Under the pieces are notes generated by a model. That model was not told the origin of the DNA. It made no database searches and was given only the letters and a program-made list of their open reading frames with translations. Source: Delphinapterus leucas (Eukaryota; Chordata; Mammalia; Artiodactyla; Monodontidae). From it: a stretch of DNA of 64,000 bases. Shown one piece after another: positions 22,121-35,029 of this stretch. The stretch spans positions 64,719,641-64,783,640 of the forward strand of contig NW_022098057.1 of assembly GCF_002288925.2 (NCBI RefSeq), given 5' to 3'. Numbering within the stretch: position 1 is the first letter of the stretch; every line of letters starts with the position of its first letter. The position numbers were made by a program, and so were the translations under genes.

Positions 22121-23325
22121 TTGCTTTTTCATTTTTCTGACTATCTGTGTTGGTTTCTGTGCATTAAATAAAGCAACCAGTCTTGACAGAGTGGTCTCAT
22201 ATAGCAGATGACCCTTGTCAATCAGCCTGACCTATGCCCCTGGTTGTCTTTCAGACATTTTAATTGTCCAAATCACCTTCTTTGTTCTAAGTGGCTTCCA
22301 GTGGTTGAGGGTGTGCCAAGACCCATCAGTGTCCCAAAGGGGAGGGTTGCAGTCATTACATAGATGCATGTTGATTGGAAACTGGACCCTCAGACATCAA
22401 GCTGCAAAAGTATGTAGTTTGGCCCTTTCCAGGGAGAAACTGGGAGATGGGTGTTTTTGTCCACTCCCTCTGTGTTTAGCCCAGGAATATAGACATGGAA
22501 GGGGTGCTCCTGCACTCATCAATAACTGCTTCTTTGTTTGCCTCTGTCTTGTGGAACTTGAGTGCAGCTTCCATTGATTACCAGAACCAAGCTATTCAGG
22601 GGCTCATTACTTGCATGATGCTGCAAAAACTGGCATGCAGGTGTGTGTACAGGCTCCTTCCAGAGAGATACTGTCAACTTAGGACAGGGAGGATGGAGAA
22701 GGCAGAGGAGGTGTCCACAAACTTTACTGCTCTCTGGGGAGGATTGTAGTCAGTGCCCAGATGTGTGCTAAATTAAAGGCCTGACCCTCAGGTAGCAGCT
22801 TTTAATGTATACAAGGAGACCTCATTCAGGAAAACACTGGGAGATGGGTGTTTTTTCTCTGCTTCTTCTGTCTTGAGCCATGGGGTGACAGCTGCAGTGA
22901 GTGTTCATGTTCATTAACAACTGTTTTTTGCTTTCTATAGTATTGTGGGGCTTGTTGAGCAAGCCCTGTTGGCTTTCAGAGCTGTATGTTTTGGGGGCCT
23001 TATCCCTCTGTTGGGAGTCTTAAAGGTTGGAGTACGAGATATGTGTTTCAAATCTTTCATTCCTCAGGAAGAAGCTGGGAGTTGAGGATCCTTTTGTGAC
23101 TGTAGAGCACTGTGCTGGAGCTGGGGTTTATGGCAAGAGTGTGGCTCACCCTTTCCTACTAGTTTCTATGTGGGCATTTTCTTGTTTGCCAATTGTGTAG
23201 GAGTTGCTCAGCTAGTTTCTGTATTTCTTTCAGACAGAGTTGCTTTGTGTGTAGCTGTTCATTTGGTCTGTTCATGGGAGAAGGGGAGTTCAGGAGCCTC
23301 CTATGTCACCATCTTTAAAGACTGC
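22121..23325 (-). promoter_or_regulatory. 5'UTR of the old L1M
   Basis: About 1.2 kb of GC-richer sequence upstream of the decayed ORF1, ending at the L1 5' terminus near 23310. Plus-strand ORFs here (22215-22577, 22495-22749) are shadows. Promoter activity is not expected after this much decay. Confidence 0.6.
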
Positions 23326-23885
23326 TACTTGCCCAATTTTTAATCATGTTATTATTTTTTGATATTGAGTTGTAGTAGTTTCTTATATATTTTGAAGATT
23401 AACCTCTTATCAGATATATTGTATGCAAAATTTTCTCCCATTACGTAAGTTGCCTTTTCATTTGCTGTGCAGTAGCTGTTTAATTTAATGTAATCCCACT
23501 TGTCTATTTTTGCTTTTGTTGCTTGTGTTTTTGGTGTCATATCCTGAAATTATTGCCAAGGCCAATGTTCAGAAGGTTTTCCCTTATATTTTGTTTTAGG
23601 AGTTTTATGGTGTCATGTCTTCCATTTAAGTGTCTAATTCATTTTGAGTTGATTTTTATGAATGACGTGGGATAAGGGTCTAGTTTCATTCTTTTGCTTG
23701 TGGATATCCAGTTTTCCCAACACCATTTATTGAAGAGATTCTATTTTCCCTATTGTGTATTCTTGTCATTCTTCTGAAAGATCAGTTGTCTGTATATGCA
23801 TGAGTTTATTTCTGGACTCTTAATTCTGTTCCATTGGTCTATGTGTGTGTTTTATGTCAGTATCGTACATTTTGATTACTGTTAT
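23326..23885 (-). mobile_element. L1 ORF2 fragment, antisense
   Basis: ORF2 C-terminal third of an old L1 in minus orientation, directly abutting the 5' end of the L1M. The frame 23352-23540 encodes KIDKWDYIKLNSYCTANEKA and ENFAYNISDKRLIFKIYKKL. It ends near 23885. Being in the same orientation, it may be the host copy into which the L1M inserted, with its 3' part lost. Confidence 0.8.
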
Positions 23886-24249
23886 TAGCTTTTTCTTATC
23901 AGTAGTTTTACAAATTCCAGTTCTCCTTATCCTAAAAAAAAGCCACCACCTTCCCTGCCCCCTAAGCTCCTTTAACTATATATTTTTCTAATCCTGATCG
24001 TTAAGCTTTTTAAAAGAGAAAGTCATACATCTGAAACTCTTTTGGCAAATTTCACCAAAGACTTCCTAATTGTCAAGTTCCTTTTCAGATCTTGTTTATT
24101 CAACATATCCAATGGACCACTCTCTCCTCAGACCTTTGTTTTGGGTGTGAGATGCCATGATATAGTTTTTTGCATAGTTTTCATTCTATTTTCATTTCCT
24201 TTGCCCATTTTTCATTCTGAGCTCAGTCATGTAATAGTGTCCCCTGGTA

Positions 24250-24990
24250 TCTATCACGATCTGTCTATCATGACTACTCAATCAGATAGTCACCAGGTCC
24301 TGTAGGGTCTACTCTCTAACCTTTCCCAAATTAATCTGCTTCGCTCCACTTCAACATCTACCACTTTAGTGCAGGTTCTTCTCTCTACCCCCACCAACTT
24401 TTTTTTTTTTTTACTGTAATGGTACCTGAACTGGTCTTCCCAATTTCTATCTTGCCTCCCTCCAATCTAGTTTTTTTAAAACAACTAGAAAAGTGATATT
24501 CTAAAAAAGAAAATACCACTCTTCAACTCCCTGATTTAAATTCTTCAATGACTCTCTATGACTTTTAGCATAGCTCTTAGCATAAGGTACACAGTCCTTT
24601 TTTATGTGTCCCCTAAATACCTATTCACACTTTTTCTCTTTATTTTTCACCTTTTACTTTAAGGTTTCACATTATCTTTTGCCTTAAGACTTTGTGTGTG
24701 AAGCTTCTTTCTTATACCTCCCCCTCTTCCCTTATCTCCACTCCTTTTGCTTGGTTAAGTCTACTCCTCCTTTAGGACCCAGTTCTGGGATATCTCCTCC
24801 TGGAAGCTTTCTCTGATCAGAGTCTAAAGTATACTACCTAGCATGTACTTCTATGAAATACTAATCACTGTAATTATCTGCTTATTTTTTGTTTCCATTT
24901 GAAGGCAGAGAATATTTTTCCTTTGGCTTTGAGTCACTAGCAGCTAGCATAATGTTGGGCACATAGCAGATGCCAAATAAGGATTGTGTG
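24250..24990 (+). mobile_element. L2 LINE 3' region
   Basis: Plus-orientation L2: ACCACTTTAGTGCAGGTTCT near 24360, CCTGATTTAAATTCTTCAATG near 24530, TCCTGGAAGCTTTCTCTGATC near 24798, TAATTATCTGCTTATTT near 24870, and GGGCACATAGCAGATGCCAA near 24957 just before its end. About 740 bp, diverged as expected, with a poly(T) patch at about 24403-24414. Confidence 0.75.
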
Positions 24991-26165
24991 AGATTGGTTT
25001 GCTGACCCTTACAAAGCCTTGAAAGATATATTCTTTTCTATTTGGCAGAGCATTAACAAAAGTAATTGTAAATACTTAAATAAATTTCCTTTATTTTAGA
25101 GAAAGCCAAGAGGTAGATTTGTTAGAAATAGTTGAGAGAAACATTTATAATAATTAGACAATATTCAATACAGTGCTGTTCTAATTTTCTTGAAAAAGTC
25201 AGTTTGAAATGATTATTTGCTGACTGTCTGGGATGCTTTCTTATTTAATTTGTCAGTGTTGTGAAAGATGAAGCACTGATGGGAAAGTGTGTGGTAAAAT
25301 GGTCTATAATTAAAACACTTGTGATAGCTAGAGCAGTGTAGATGAAGGGATGAGACCAGTGAGGACTGCTGAGACTTGAAATTCAGATACATTCTGAATA
25401 AATGGATACAAGGATTATGCAATGGAAGTAGATCCAGATAAGGGCACAGTGACATCAGTGAGATCTAGAAGTCAATGTTGTAGATACAGACACTTAATTT
25501 AACCTAATTCTACAGTATACATGTTCACATCTCAAGTATCAAGCCAGTGCCAATGATAAAAGATTAGCATAGAGCTAAGAACAAGGATGAGGCTACAGCA
25601 GTTCATTTGACTGTCTAACCAAAAGCAAGAGTAAGCCCCCAATCATACATGATATTAAACAAATCAAGAAATCTAGTTTATAGCTGAAAAAGGAATTGAA
25701 TAAGTCAGTAGGCTGTAGCTTGTGGGTGAATGGAGTTTAGATTATGGCACTTAAGAAGAGGGCCCTGGTATGAGCAGAAATCCTAGGAGGATTCAGTGAC
25801 AAATTATATCTTCAGCTCAGTGGATGCAGCATGGGAACAAGGTAGGGACTTAAATGTCTACATAGGGGAAAGGTAGGTGATTATAAAATGAATAGTAGTA
25901 GCCATCTCTAACATTTATTTAATACCTACAATATACCCAGTATTGTGTTAAGCCCCAGGGTACAAGCCAAGGGAGGTTTTATGAATGAAAAAAGAACTTT
26001 ATTATTGAAATCCAGATATTTGGTTAAACAGTAAATAACCATTCCTGAGAAACCATTATTGTCACGGAAATTATAAAATATTATTAATCTATAACTTCCT
26101 CAAATAAATGCTTTGGAGTTTTGTCAGATTTGGAGTATGTTCACAATAGTATGTTAGGCATGCAT
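24991..26165. other. Single-copy DNA with a MIR scrap
   Basis: Nothing gene-like recognised. At about 25905-25975 ATTTAATACCTACAATATAC and nearby text look like the 3' end of an antisense MIR or a similar ancient element. Confidence 0.55.
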
Positions 26166-26169
26166 GCCA

Positions 26170-26860
26170 GATATCTACCATTTGCCCCTCCAGATATAAC
26201 CTTCGTTCTCCAACCTACTTTATTCCCTGGGAAGCTGTCCCAAATGGATAGAATGATCAGGTTCTCTTGCCTTCTGGCTTCTGATTGAGTTTAGTCACTT
26301 GGGAGCCTATGTTGAAAACTGGGGGAAGTGAATAAATGAAACTGAGTTATAATTGTCTTATTTCTTGTTGTGAGGTTTCTAGGGTAGTCTGGATTTCTTT
26401 ACCAAAGGTCATTGATCCTTTCAAACTGGCTCTCTCTTTATGACTTTCTCTGGTTTCCAGTTGCTGTTCCATTCTCTTGCCTCTTTGGTCCTAGGGGTGA
26501 CGTTCTCAATTGTTATTGGCCCATGGTTTAATGCATTATACTTTGTGTCAGTAGCTTTCAAACTTTGGTGTACGTTAGAGTCAACTGGAGGAGTTGTCAA
26601 AGCAAATTGCTGAGCCCCATCCCCAGAATTTCTGATATAGTAGGTCTGGGCTAAGGCCCCAAATTTGCATTTCTAACAAGTGCCTAAGTGATGATGTTAC
26701 TGGTCCAGAGACTACACTTAGAGAACCAATGCCTTATAGTTTCCTTGTACCTTGCCCACAGCTTTATTAAATTGTCCCTTTATTAAATACTTTTTCTGTT
26801 GTTCTAATCTGGGTGTGTCATCTGTTTACTGATGAGATCCTGATACTCTTTCTTACTATA
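26170..26860 (+). mobile_element. ERV-L 5' LTR (MLT2-like), interrupted by MER5A
   Basis: Plus-orientation LTR of the class III ERV-L group, recognised from its 3' half: GGTCCTAGGGGTGACGTTCT near 26487, GCCCACAGCTTTATTAAATT near 26755 with a polyadenylation-type TTTATTAAA repeated twice, and GTGTGTCATCTGTTTACTGA near 26813 before the LTR end. A 183 bp MER5A lies inside. The 5' edge is poorly defined. It directly precedes the ERV-L internal region, so it is the 5' LTR. Confidence 0.7.
26549..26731 (+). mobile_element. MER5A hAT-type MITE in the LTR
   Basis: A small non-autonomous hAT DNA transposon. Terminal inverted repeats CAGTAGCTTTCAAAC (left) and the complement-type TAGAGAACCAATG (right) bracket the family body with GAGCCCCATCCCCAGAATTT. 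It has no coding capacity. The 8 bp target duplication is no longer recognisable. Confidence 0.85.
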
Positions 26861-28048
26861 TCATAACTGGCCCCAGAAAAGAGAACTCAAAGTAGAATTT
26901 TGGAATTAGTTTTATTGTACATTTAAGAAGTGTAGAGGAGGAAAATGCAAATGGGTAATTCACAGAATGTGGTGGCATTATAATTATTCAAATTATTACA
27001 TGGGATGAAGTATAGATGGAAGATAGAGTATTGGGAGATCAAGTGACTGATACTTAGTTATATGGCAGTGATAATAGACTTAAAGATTGTGGAGTCCTCT
27101 GGCTTCTTTTTATGATTCCAAGGAGGGTAAATAGGTAAAAGGAATAATTAAAAACTGTGAACATACAATTAAGGACTTGTGTAGATATGTAACAAGCCAT
27201 CCATTGCAGAATTGCAATGAAGGAGACTCTCATCTCTTGTAGTTTTAGGGCAGATATGACTGAGTAACCTTTATTCTTAAACCTAACTACCACCCACCTC
27301 TCTACTAAGAGATCTAGCCCTTCAGTACATAAAAGTCTTTTACTTGCCTAGCAAACTAATGCTGATTAACCTTCAAACCCACCTTTGCCATCTCTTATTG
27401 ACTCAACATAGCCTAGATGGGGAGGTGCAAGACCTACCCCGAGAGGAATAGTTTATACACTGAAAGAGTTCAAAACCTCAGCAATCTGTATTGGCATATG
27501 TGGGGAGTAAATGCTAAGGTCTATCAGACTAAATTCATTGACATTGGTGTACTCACGTGGAATTTGGAATTTAATAATATATTGGCTTGGGCACTTGGAA
27601 GAGGGCTTAATAATCTATGATGTATATTAATTGAAGCCTGAACTCAATGATGACCTATAGTTAATGAGGTAGAAATGTTTGAGATTACCTGGCATACTGT
27701 AGAAGAAGGAGTTCAATGGTTTAGGGAAATGAAAATCCTGGAATGGATGAGCCAACTTCTAACCATACTCCCTAGGAAGGCCAGATGATGCTCTTTTGTT
27801 AAAGCACTAAAATGCATTGGTAAGGGGGATGGCAGTATCTTTGAATAGCTCTGTGGTTGCTGTCTTCTGTAGGAAGGAGATGATATTGGGTTATACTATA
27901 ATAGGATTGGGTTCTCTGATCCTAATTGGATTGATGGAGGTCTTAGGATGATATAGATCAGCTGGTGGCCCTTAATCATTATAAGCAAGATGTCTGAAAT
28001 TACCACAAGAAGCCACAGGGATGGGTCTTGACTTATAGATACCTCTGG

Positions 28049-28223
28049 GAGTGGTTCTTAAACCTTACTGTGTGTCAGACTCACGGTGGGCTTGTTGACC
28101 CCATCCCAGAATTTCTAATTTAATAAGTCTGAAGTGGGATTTGAACATTTTTAATTCTAATTGAAATTCTAATCAGTTAATGTTGATGCTGATGGTCTGG
28201 AGATCACACTTTGAGAACCACTA
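28049..28223 (+). mobile_element. Second MER5A-type hAT MITE, inside ERV-L
   Basis: Inverted ends GAGTGGTTCTTAAACC and CTTTGAGAACCACTAT bracket 175 bp with the family phrase GACCCCATCCCAGAATTTCT. It is more diverged in the middle than the copy at 26549. Both copies are inside one provirus, so both inserted after it. Confidence 0.85.
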
Positions 28224-28489
28224 TTCTGTAGCAACAGCTAATTGGTTATGCAGTTCTAAGGATAAAATACATGTGCATCCTTCCAATGTACTACCTGACA
28301 CGTATAGGCAGAAAAATCCTGCCTTGTGGCAGGTCTTGTAGGAAGAAATGGTAATATTAGTGTTTTGGATATATGCCAGTTCACATCCCAGAACCTCTCT
28401 GATGAGGGAGAGGCCTGGCCCCTTTGTAAAAGGACCTTGAAGTGTAGCTATGGATGTATATTATACATTTTAATCCAAGCTATCTCTAA

Positions 28490-28650
28490 ACATATTCTCT
28501 GATATATTAATAGAGGAGAAAAAAGCATGGACCTGATTTATGGATGGTTATTTATGGTTTACTGAGACCAGCTGTAAATAGATAGGTACTACACTACAAC
28601 CCCATGCAGGGATGACCCCCTGAAAGCTAGTGGGAATAGGAAATCTTCAC
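28490..28650 (+). repeat. Out-of-order copy of an ERV-L RNase H-region block
   Basis: About 130-160 bp here is a diverged direct repeat of 30218-30375: both have TAATAGAG, then CCTGATTTATGGATGG, then ACTGCAAC or ACTACAAC in the same order, at roughly three-quarters identity by eye. In an ERV-L the RNase H block should lie after the reverse transcriptase; this copy precedes the protease region instead. It marks a rearrangement or a second ERV-L fragment. Confidence 0.65.
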
Positions 28651-28659
28651 AATGTACAG

Positions 28660-31190
28660 AACCCTTCAATCTTCTGTCAGGGTGACTGTATACTGGAGAC
28701 AGGGAAATACTCAGACCCCCTGAGTTATTGGATTCTAGATCAAAACTTATACTGATCCCCAGAGACCTTAAATGCCATCATACTAGTATACCAGTCAGAG
28801 TAGAGATCTATGGAGGTCTTGAGATAACGGATAATGTTCTGAGTACAAGAGCAGTTCCCTATCCCTCAATATATAATGGGAGTAGATATAATTAGTACCT
28901 GGCAGAATCGACACATTGGTCTTCTCATATATGGAATGAAGGCTATTATGATTAAAAAGGGCCAAATAGAAGCTCCTGGAATGGCATCCCCCACCTACCC
29001 AAGATAGAAAACCAAAAGTAGCGCCACGTTCCTGAGGAAATTTCAGAGATTAGTACCACCATAAAAGACTAAAATAAAATTATTCATGTTTAATGTGACT
29101 GTTGGGCAGCTGCCAAAGTCGTATGGGTCATGGAGTATGAGAGTATAGTTTTGTACACTTGCTCAGGTGGTGATGCTAATTGCACATGTAGCTCCAATTG
29201 TGGTATCTTTATGGGAGTAAACTAGCACAGCCCCCTGGAAGTGTTATATTTTCCATTTCCATTGGTAAGGAAAACTTCGAAGTCATTAACATTTATATGG
29301 CAGGGACAACAGTATATCTTTACAGTTTTACCATAAGTAATATTCAACTGATCACTGTCACACATAATCCAGAGGGATTTTGGTTTCCTTTATATCCAAT
29401 AGAACATAAAGTATGTATATTATATTGACAGTATTATGTTAATTTAAGCTAATGAGCAGGAAGTAGCAGGTATCCTAGTCACCTTAGTAACACACATGCA
29501 TGTCAGAATATGGGAGAAAAACAAGTCAGGCTATTTCTTCTAAAGTGAGAAATAAATTATTACACCTGCACCTTGAACCTTGTCCACCACCAAGAATGAG
29601 GCATAATGCTTGGTGAGCCTCTTTGAATTTTGACTGCAATATGTATTACCTTTAGGTAGGCTGCTGCTGCACATTTACTAGGTAAACTTTAAGGCTACCA
29701 GTTTGAGTAAAGCCAGGAGAAAGATAGAGCTGTGCAGTAGGTCCTATCTGCAGAGCCAACTGTTCTTCCCATGAATTTTATGACCCAGAAAGCTTGATAT
29801 ATTCAATATGTATGTGCCAGAGATACTATTTGGAGCTTCTGGCAAATCCCAAAGGAGAATCATGGCATAGACTCCTCCTTTGTCAATAACTGTTTCCATT
29901 TGAAAAGCAATTTTACTTACTTGCTTATGGACCCTAATAGGGACTGAACACCTACCTGACCACAGGGCACAAAGTGAGTATGTGACCTGAACTGCCCATC
30001 ATGAACTAGATGTTATCTAATATCGTGAGCCATAAAATTGGATGTGCCCACCAGCATCTCATTATAAATCAGATGTGATGTATCAAGATCGGGCCTGAAA
30101 AGGCCCAGAAGGCACAAGTAAACTGCTTAAGTAGGTGACATATTCCCAAGGTACTCGGTCCTGCTACTTCTCTGCCTCTTCCTCAGCCCATACCTATAGC
30201 TTCATGGGGAGTTTCCTATGACTTGTTAATAGAGAAAGAAAATGCATGGTCCTGATTTATGGATGGATTTGCATGGTATACTGAAATCAGTTGTAGGGAA
30301 TGGGTGCTGCACTGCAACAGGAATAACCATGAAAGACAACAGGGAGGGAAATTCTTCCAGTGGATTGAACTCTGAGCCCTGCATCTAGTTTTAATTAGGG
30401 GTAGAAGTAGCGAAGTCCCAAGGTATCAGTATACATTCATTCATGGTCAGTGCCTAACACATTGACTGGATTGTTAGGAACTTGGAAAGAAAAAAATCTT
30501 GTGAAGTTGGTGACAAGGAGGTCTGGAGGAGACCTCTTGGAATTGTTATGGAGTGTGAAAGAGATTCCTGTCCAACATTAATGCCTAACAAAGATATCCA
30601 CAGTAGATAAAGCCTATAGGTGCACAATTGACCCCTGTGGCTTGATCAAGGAATTCCTGTACAATGTGGATATGGTGAATAGAAGTATGCAAGGCACAGC
30701 AACATGGATTTTCCCTCCCCAAAGTTGACGTGGCTTCCACCAGTTGCTGAGCATACAGCTTGCCAAGATAAGGTATCAACGTTGAACTCCTGATACAGCT
30801 TCATCCTCATGGAACCATCTAGCTACCTAGCTTTTTGTGGATGGGGGAGGCGGTGCTGTGTCTTCACAAACACTCAAAGTCCAAGTATTGATTTGCTTTC
30901 TCTTTACAGTGCTTCTGCCATTTTTGGACTTATCCAATGTTTAATACATCTTCATATTATCCCCGTAAAATCACCTCCAATTAATAGGGCTTCTTATGGT
31001 GTCAATGATCTCAAGCTCATAGGATTTACTAGTCTTACCATGTGTATATTATTCAGAAACAGCTGGCTTTGTAGAATGGTGGCATGGCCTGCTAGAGGCT
31101 CAGCAATAGAGCTAGCAGGGAGATAAGACGCTGTGAGGCTGTGATGCTGTACTACGATGTGGTGAATGCCTTCAGCCAGCATCCAATAAT
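28660..31190 (+). pseudogene. ERV-L pol remnant (protease to integrase)
   Basis: The protease, reverse transcriptase, RNase H and integrase order of an ERV-L pol gene can be followed by similarity at the DNA level, with integrase ending near 31190. There are stops and frameshifts in every part, and part of the reverse transcriptase between about 29,560 and 30,100 is hard to follow. It is given as a description of an old broken copy only. Confidence 0.7.
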
Positions 31191-34100
31191 GTTTTAGAGA
31201 GAAGAGGGAAAAAATATCATGCTATAACTTTTGACTATATTCTCCTCCCTCAGAAACCTCTCCATTAAGATAAGTTTTATAATAGCAATAATATCTTACA
31301 GAGTCATCACTTAACCCATACTTCATTTTTCTCAGAAAATTTTTGTTAGAACAATACATTTAACTTCTGTCTCCCTGAAAAATTCAAGACATCCACAATG
31401 TCTACTAGGGATCCTCCCTTAGATGTGGCACTGCTGTGAACTACACACCCCGAGCAATCATAAGTGGTGTTTCTGCATGTGTACAGTACACTCCAGTTTT
31501 CAAAGCTCTGTATATTTCAGAGCAATGTATAACATTGCTTATCAATATCTGATATAAATAGTATAATAAACAAGGTTTAACAGAATAAAGCATTAGTCAA
31601 AGGTGAATGCCTTCTAACTTAAATGGATTTTATTCAACTATTAATTTGTTCTCATCTGGGATAATTAAAAACCACATTGAAACCCTTAGACACTGAGAAA
31701 CAACCCCAGTTCTTGACTTGACAGCCTGATTTTATTGATTTCATTTGTTTGTGGCTTTAGCTGTGAGAGGTTGTGTACACTACAACTTGGCATGGAATCT
31801 TCCACTATAGGAATTGAAGACTTTATTTACTCTTAATAGCTGTATCAAGGCCTTTGTGTATATGCAGGTCTCAGCAATTGTCCCTGAGAAACTCTTGGAG
31901 TAAAAAAATAATCTTTGAAATAACTTCCCATATGATTCAGTTTGGATTCCCATGTGACTCAGATGCTGCCAACTTAGAAAGTACATATACATCATACTGT
32001 GCCAATGACTGGATGTCCTTAGTTGCTAATGCTCCTCTCTTGTAGTGAAAAAGGCTTTATAATTTTGAAACTTCTGACCTCTTATATGTGTTAATTTTAA
32101 AAATTCTGTTTTCTCCCTCAGAACTTTGAGAAATAACTTTCTTCTTTTTCTTTGGAGTACTTTACTTTCATTTTGAATTCAAAACAACAATTTTAAATAT
32201 GTGTTTTCTCACAGATGATAGGCATTCAGTTGTTTATCATGAAACACTTACTACATTCTACCCAAAACTACTTTACAGAAGGGGCAATTAGTGATGGAGA
32301 CCAATGCCAAACAAATACACAAATTCTGTTCTATTCAAGTTCACTTCATGGGTGGTGTGATTTTAGTGTTAGAATCTCTTGGGTGAATTATGATATTGGC
32401 GAGGCACTTAATTCAACTAAAACTCATTGCATCACCTTTTAGCAATACTGCTGAAAGTAACACAAAATTCTCTTTCTCTAATTTGCCTCAGAAATATATC
32501 GTTGTCATTAGCAAACAGAATGAGAATTGCACCTACCAATTACTGAACAAAAATTAGAGCTGTAAATAATGTGAAGCATCTCATTCTAGGCAGGTGACCT
32601 TATCTGCTTATCTTCCTACCATGTATAATAAAATAATGGTTGATAAGGGGTATTAACAGCTGTTCTAATTTGGAATTAAACTTTTATAAATCAAATTAGT
32701 ACTTCTCTCCAATAAAAAAAGATCACTGAGATTGATTTAACCAGCAATATTTTAAATCTTCTTTTTTAACTCCCATCTCAGTGACAGAACTGGGAGCCAG
32801 TTTCATATGACTCCTTTTCTTGGTATGAATTTCATGTGCTTAATAAATTTGTTTATTTGATATGACATTATGCTTAAGTTTGTATTTATTCTTCTTCTTA
32901 AAAATGAAATCAAATAATTTCATTTGTAAAAATATCACCTGAATTCCTAGTTCAAGTTAAAAAAATTATACAATTAAGAGAAATTTGGGGCAGAAGGGTA
33001 CATACATAGAGGAATTTGTGGGCAGAAGGCAACATTATTTAGAGAATTACTTTGAAGTAGTTCAATACATTTTAAGTTTGCAATTATTGGACGATTGTAT
33101 ATATGTAATTACCCTGAAATTGTGCCAATAATGAGTCTTTTTCTCCACTTACATCTTGTCTCCATTGGTATATATTATCTGAGTATTAGATTTACTTATG
33201 CATATTTGAGTCTCTATACACTTACTGATTTTTTAAGCAAACATTTATTAAGTGCCCACTGAGTGCTGAACATTATGCTAACACTGGGAGGGGGAGGTGT
33301 GCGCGGGAATGAATAATTATATATAACCATCATTGTTATATAACAGTAGAATCTTTCAAATGGAACCTCTAATCTTGACTGGTGTTATATAAACTTTCAG
33401 GGGATTCTTTAGTGACTGGAGTTCATTTACCATGTTCAGGGTCAATTGGACCTTAAGCATTTAAGAGATATAATTTAGAAGGAGAAGAAAACTTAATATA
33501 TACATTGGTAACATGTTCCTGTCATAAATAATCTTTAATACTTTGAACTATTTAGAAATATGAGATAGTATCTAGTACAGGAACTATATTATATGAGAAT
33601 ATTTATTAAATGAAACAAAATTAATTAAATTCTGCCCTGTAATAAAAATTGACATTCGCTGATAGAAACAGTTTAAGCTGATTGTTATCTGTTGGCTTTA
33701 TAGATTTTACCTTTACTGGGGCTCCTTCCAACCACCTCTAAGAGGATCTTTGAAGGAGTTTTTCTCAAAATGTTATGCTGGACAAATTTAATCTACTCAT
33801 TAAAAAAAGAAAGTCTACTTGATCAAACTTAGCAACTTTATTTCCAAAAACATTCTTTTATATAAACTAGTATAAAAGAAATAGGTATTTAAAAATTCCT
33901 TTTGATTTAGAGAACTGCTGATGCTTCTATTCACTATTCCTCATCTACTAAGTCTCTGCAGGAATTTATACAATTCAGTATCCTAAAGTGGAATGGTTAA
34001 TTTTATCTAGTATTAGACAAGGAGGAAAAAGTTTTAATAAGTGCTGATAGTTACCCAAAGCTTCAAACTTTAATGACTCCAATAGAGTTACTGGATAACA

Positions 34101-35029
34101 TTAAGTGTGATATATGGTAACCACACAGAACATTCTGGGTTAAACACAACTTGAACCACGCGATCTGTTCCTATTTCATATTGCTAATCAGAAATGTTGC
34201 TCTTTAAACAGTTTGAACTGTTTCACATTCTTCTATTAACTGTTTACTATGCTAGGTAAAACTAAAACCTTTTTAGTTTTTAATACAAGTGTTGGTGAAG
34301 TAGTTGTCTCTTAAGTTATACATTGTAGCTATTAGAAGATAGACCCAATTAGGAGTTTATAGAAGTAAAAATGGGAGGGGGACTGATTATGGACTCTGAA
34401 GAGGTAAGACAAAGTGGTGCCATTTCATATTCATATCTGACAAGTAACTGTTGTATATTATAGTCAGTATGCTTAATGTTTTAAACTAAATCATGGGGAA
34501 CCAACTGGGTTCCAGTTTTACTTTTACTTTTCATTGGAAAGCTGTGTTTACATTGGTAAATCTTGTGCAGAGGTTATGGTAATATATAAAGTTTTCTTTT
34601 CCTTTCAGGTGGTATTTTAAATAATCTTTAGGCTTATTCTAGGAAGATGTTCATGGTAAATTGTTACACAGTAAAATGAATCCCAGGGTGTCAAGTACAA
34701 AAACGAAGTATTGTACTAGGGGATAACAAACTACTTGGGTACTCATAAGGGTAGATATGCAAGGAGCTTTTAAACAGGTCACAGGAAATGAGAAAGAAAT
34801 GAAAATACATCACTTGTTAGAGATAACAATGAAATGAGCTAGAGAGAAGAGAAATGCTCTGTAAACAGGTACATGAGCAAGTGCTGTAGAGACTTACAGA
34901 AAATCAGGGGACAAGGTTTGACAATTTCATTCATCTTTCATGCCAACACCACAGTTTTGGTCAGTCAACAGGTCAGTTACCTTTCCTTTGTCCTTGTATC
35001 ATAGGTCGCACTGTTAAATATAGCTACCC
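31191..35029. other. Single-copy AT-rich DNA, no gene seen
   Basis: About 3.8 kb without recognised L1, SINE or ERV. A scrap of ancient repeat is at about 33235-33285 (CAAACATTTATTAAGTGCCC). The frame 32215-32442 begins right after a CACAG but has no good donor at its end and no family match. No RNA gene seen. Confidence 0.55.

Larger units (their letters stand above)
15755..23325 (-). mobile_element. Old, nearly full-length L1M, antisense, host of nested insertions
   Basis: An ancient LINE-1 in minus orientation. Its 3'UTR begins near 15755 (TTGACATACAGGCAGCTGTA near 15774), is split by a Tigger1 MITE at 15832-16650, and resumes with ACTTATCCATCACTTCC near 16690. ORF2 runs roughly 20,700 down to 17,000, ORF1 roughly 22,120 down to 20,900. 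The 5'UTR ends near 23325 at the complement of GATGGTGACATAGGAGGCTC. Without the insertion it is about 6.7 kb. Its higher divergence and different ends show it is much older than the copies at 3958 and 38628. Confidence 0.85.
26861..31190 (+). mobile_element. ERV-L internal region, decayed; no 3' LTR seen
   Basis: An ancient endogenous retrovirus of the ERV-L group in plus orientation. Gag-like sequence is faint (about 27,390-27,760). Protease and early reverse-transcriptase sequence is recognisable at about 28,660-29,100. Later reverse-transcriptase sequence is at about 29,100-29,560, the RNase H region at about 30,150-30,420, and integrase at about 30,590-31,190. Every frame is cut by stops and indels; the longest open pieces are about 60-105 codons. 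No envelope gene is evident, as usual for ERV-L, and no second LTR follows. A MER5A copy lies at 28049-28223. It cannot make proteins or particles. Confidence 0.78.

Noticed and set aside
32215..32442. 75-codon frame right after TCTCACAG as an exon
   Set aside because: No good donor follows, codon use is AT-driven, and the peptide resembles nothing; the acceptor-like motif alone is not enough.
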